Assembly (NCBI GenBank): GCA_003266075.1
Contig: MUZZ01000152.1
Coordinates: forward strand, 13,905-27,954
Direction of reading: 5' to 3'
Length of the DNA stretch: 14,050 bases
DNA from: Methanosphaera sp. rholeuAM74
GTDB taxonomy: Archaea; Methanobacteriota; Methanobacteria; Methanobacteriales; Methanobacteriaceae
Numbering within the stretch: the stretch's first letter is position 1; each line of letters opens with the position of its first letter. The notes beneath the pieces were generated by a model, which was not told the DNA's origin, did not search any database, and saw only the letters and a program-made list of their open reading frames with translations. The position numbers and the translations under genes were made by a program. Positions 13,156 to 14,050 of this stretch are shown here, in pieces.

Positions 13156-13887
13156 CTATTTTTCTTTTTTTATCGGTTCTAACATCTTAATCTGTTCAGG
13201 CAATCTATTAAGCAATCTATCAATAAAACTCATATTCTGAACCTGACCAATAGCATAACTATACTTTTCTAAACGTTTTAAGCTATCATTTAATTCATCT
13301 TGGGTTTTATTTAATCTTTCCTGTGTATGTTCTCTTTTATTTTTAATTTTAGTATTCTCCTGAACCTGTTTGTTAGTTTCTTCTACTTGTTCAATATATT
13401 TTTCCTCTAAACGTTTATTATCTTTCTCTAATTCCCTGTTTTTGGCAACAATTTCAGTATTTTCATCTTTAATATTATCATAATCATTTTTAATCTCTTC
13501 AAGTTCATTTTGAAGCTTGATATTACTCTCTTTCAAATCATTGATTTCTAACTTAATTTCTTCATTGTTTTTATCAACTTTTTTCTTATCTTTATCCCTA
13601 TCCAAAATGTCTTGGTTAAGTTTTATAACATCTTGTTTTAGTTTTTTGTTTTCATCATTTAGATTTTTGATTTCTGTTTTTAGATTTTTGATTTTTGATT
13701 TTGTATTTTCTATATCAATAACATCGTTATCTACGTAATAATCAATAGCTTTCTCCATTTCCTCCGATACATGCTTGTATGTAGTTCCATATTCATCTTC
13801 AATCTTACTCTGAAATTTACTCCAGATCTCATTATTTATTTTAACAGTTTTTCTAACATAGTCCTCTGCCATATCTAATTTCCCCAT
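13156..13887 (-). CDS. Hypothetical protein, N-terminal ribbon-helix-helix-like segment plus long coiled coil
   Basis: I do not recognise a named family for this 243-residue protein. Residues about 11-52 (KTVKINNEIWSKFQSKIE, then a Gly-turn and KHVSEEMEKAIDYYV) fit a strand-helix-helix pattern like a ribbon-helix-helix DNA-binding unit. Residues about 58-208 are an almost unbroken charged coiled coil with Lys/Glu/Asn and Leu/Ile at heptad positions. The tail (210-243) is different, with MSFIDRLLNRLPEQIKMLEP, and could form an amphipathic helix. There is no signal peptide or membrane helix, so it is cytoplasmic. ATG at 13885-13887 is the furthest start; a second at 13870-13872 (MAEDYVRK) is possible and neither has a strong binding site. 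It is monocistronic, convergent with mptD, and has its own promoter. DNA organisation or segregation is a guess. Confidence 0.65.
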   Translation of the reverse strand: MGKLDMAEDYVRKTVKINNEIWSKFQSKIEDEYGTTYKHVSEEMEKAIDYYVDNDVIDIENTKSKIKNLKTEIKNLNDENKKLKQDVIKLNQDILDRDKDKKKVDKNNEEIKLEINDLKESNIKLQNELEEIKNDYDNIKDENTEIVAKNRELEKDNKRLEEKYIEQVEETNKQVQENTKIKNKREHTQERLNKTQDELNDSLKRLEKYSYAIGQVQNMSFIDRLLNRLPEQIKMLEPIKKEK

Positions 13888-13930
13888 TTACTCATTTTCT
13901 AATCATTTTTATTTATAGTATTTGTTTTAT

Positions 13931-13947
13931 TAATTTATAACCTTTTT
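13931..13947 (-). promoter_or_regulatory. Candidate promoter (BRE plus TATA) of the coiled-coil gene
   Basis: On the minus strand this reads AAAAAGG then TTATAAATTA, a purine-rich BRE-like stretch directly before a TATA box. It lies about 45-55 bases before the ATG, giving a transcription start near 13910. A second TATA-like CTATAAATA lies at about 13911-13919. Confidence 0.45.
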
Positions 13948-14047
13948 GCTCAAATTATGTTTTTTGTTTTTCGAATTTTGTTTTTCAATAAAAACATATT
14001 TTCAAATTTTGAATTCATACTTTCATTTTTTTTGTCTGGAGTAAAGT

Positions 14048-14050
14048 ATG
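14048..14050 (+). other. Possible start of a plus-strand gene cut by the right edge
   Basis: The window ends in ATG at 14048-14050, preceded six bases upstream by TGGAG (14037-14041), a reasonable ribosome binding site. The AT-rich 160 bp before it would hold divergent promoters. Nothing of the product is visible. Confidence 0.35.

Noticed and set aside
1..14050. CRISPR array, tRNA or rRNA genes
   Set aside because: I saw no regularly spaced repeats, no T-loop-like GTTCGAATC followed by an acceptor stem, and no rRNA-like GC-rich block.

Overview
The window reads as chromosome of a very AT-rich methanogenic archaeon of the order Methanobacteriales, most like Methanosphaera (the genus is inferred from composition and gene content). 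The evidence is the gene content: coenzyme F420 genes (cofE, cofD, and arfA for GTP cyclohydrolase III), a methanogenesis-marker-9 Cys-rich protein, archaeal MptD of methanopterin synthesis, archaeal IMP cyclohydrolase PurO, archaeal GatD and an archaetidylserine synthase-like enzyme. Ribosome binding sites match the archaeal GGAGG / GGTGA type, and several starts are TTG or GTG.

Layout. From 1 to about 10.5 kb every supported gene is on the minus strand. In order of transcription (high to low coordinates) these are: rnhB; exbB-exbD-purO (a proton-channel pair followed by purine synthesis); cofE-cofD-arfA (F420); a dihydrouridine-synthase-like TIM-barrel protein; a 487 bp gene-poor gap; the marker-9 protein; sirC-hemA (tetrapyrroles for siroheme and F430); a universal stress protein; a 677 bp gene-poor stretch with a start-less open frame; and the 5' part of gatD, which runs off the left edge. 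From 10.8 to 13.1 kb the plus strand carries an archaetidylserine synthase, a one-TM protein with a CpaB/RcpC-like outer part, and mptD. A minus-strand coiled-coil protein converges on mptD. A new plus-strand gene may begin at the last three bases.

How the genes work together. Much of the window serves methanogenesis cofactors: HemA and SirC feed the tetrapyrrole branch toward F430, ArfA/CofD/CofE make F420, MptD makes the pterin of tetrahydromethanopterin, and the marker-9 and TIM-barrel proteins are methanogen-linked but of unknown function. The remaining genes are housekeeping (RNase HII, PurO, GatD, lipid head-group transfer) or envelope functions (ExbB/ExbD, the CpaB-like protein).

The items I would look at first are: the separated TIM-barrel and marker-9 genes with repeat-bearing sequence between them; an ExbB/ExbD pair with an extra soluble domain in an organism that should have no outer membrane; the CpaB-like membrane protein coupled to mptD; an RHH-plus-coiled-coil protein; and recurring C-tract/T-tract signals after minus-strand genes. 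I see no CRISPR array, tRNA, rRNA, intact insertion sequence or defence island. No complete new multi-gene system is evident.
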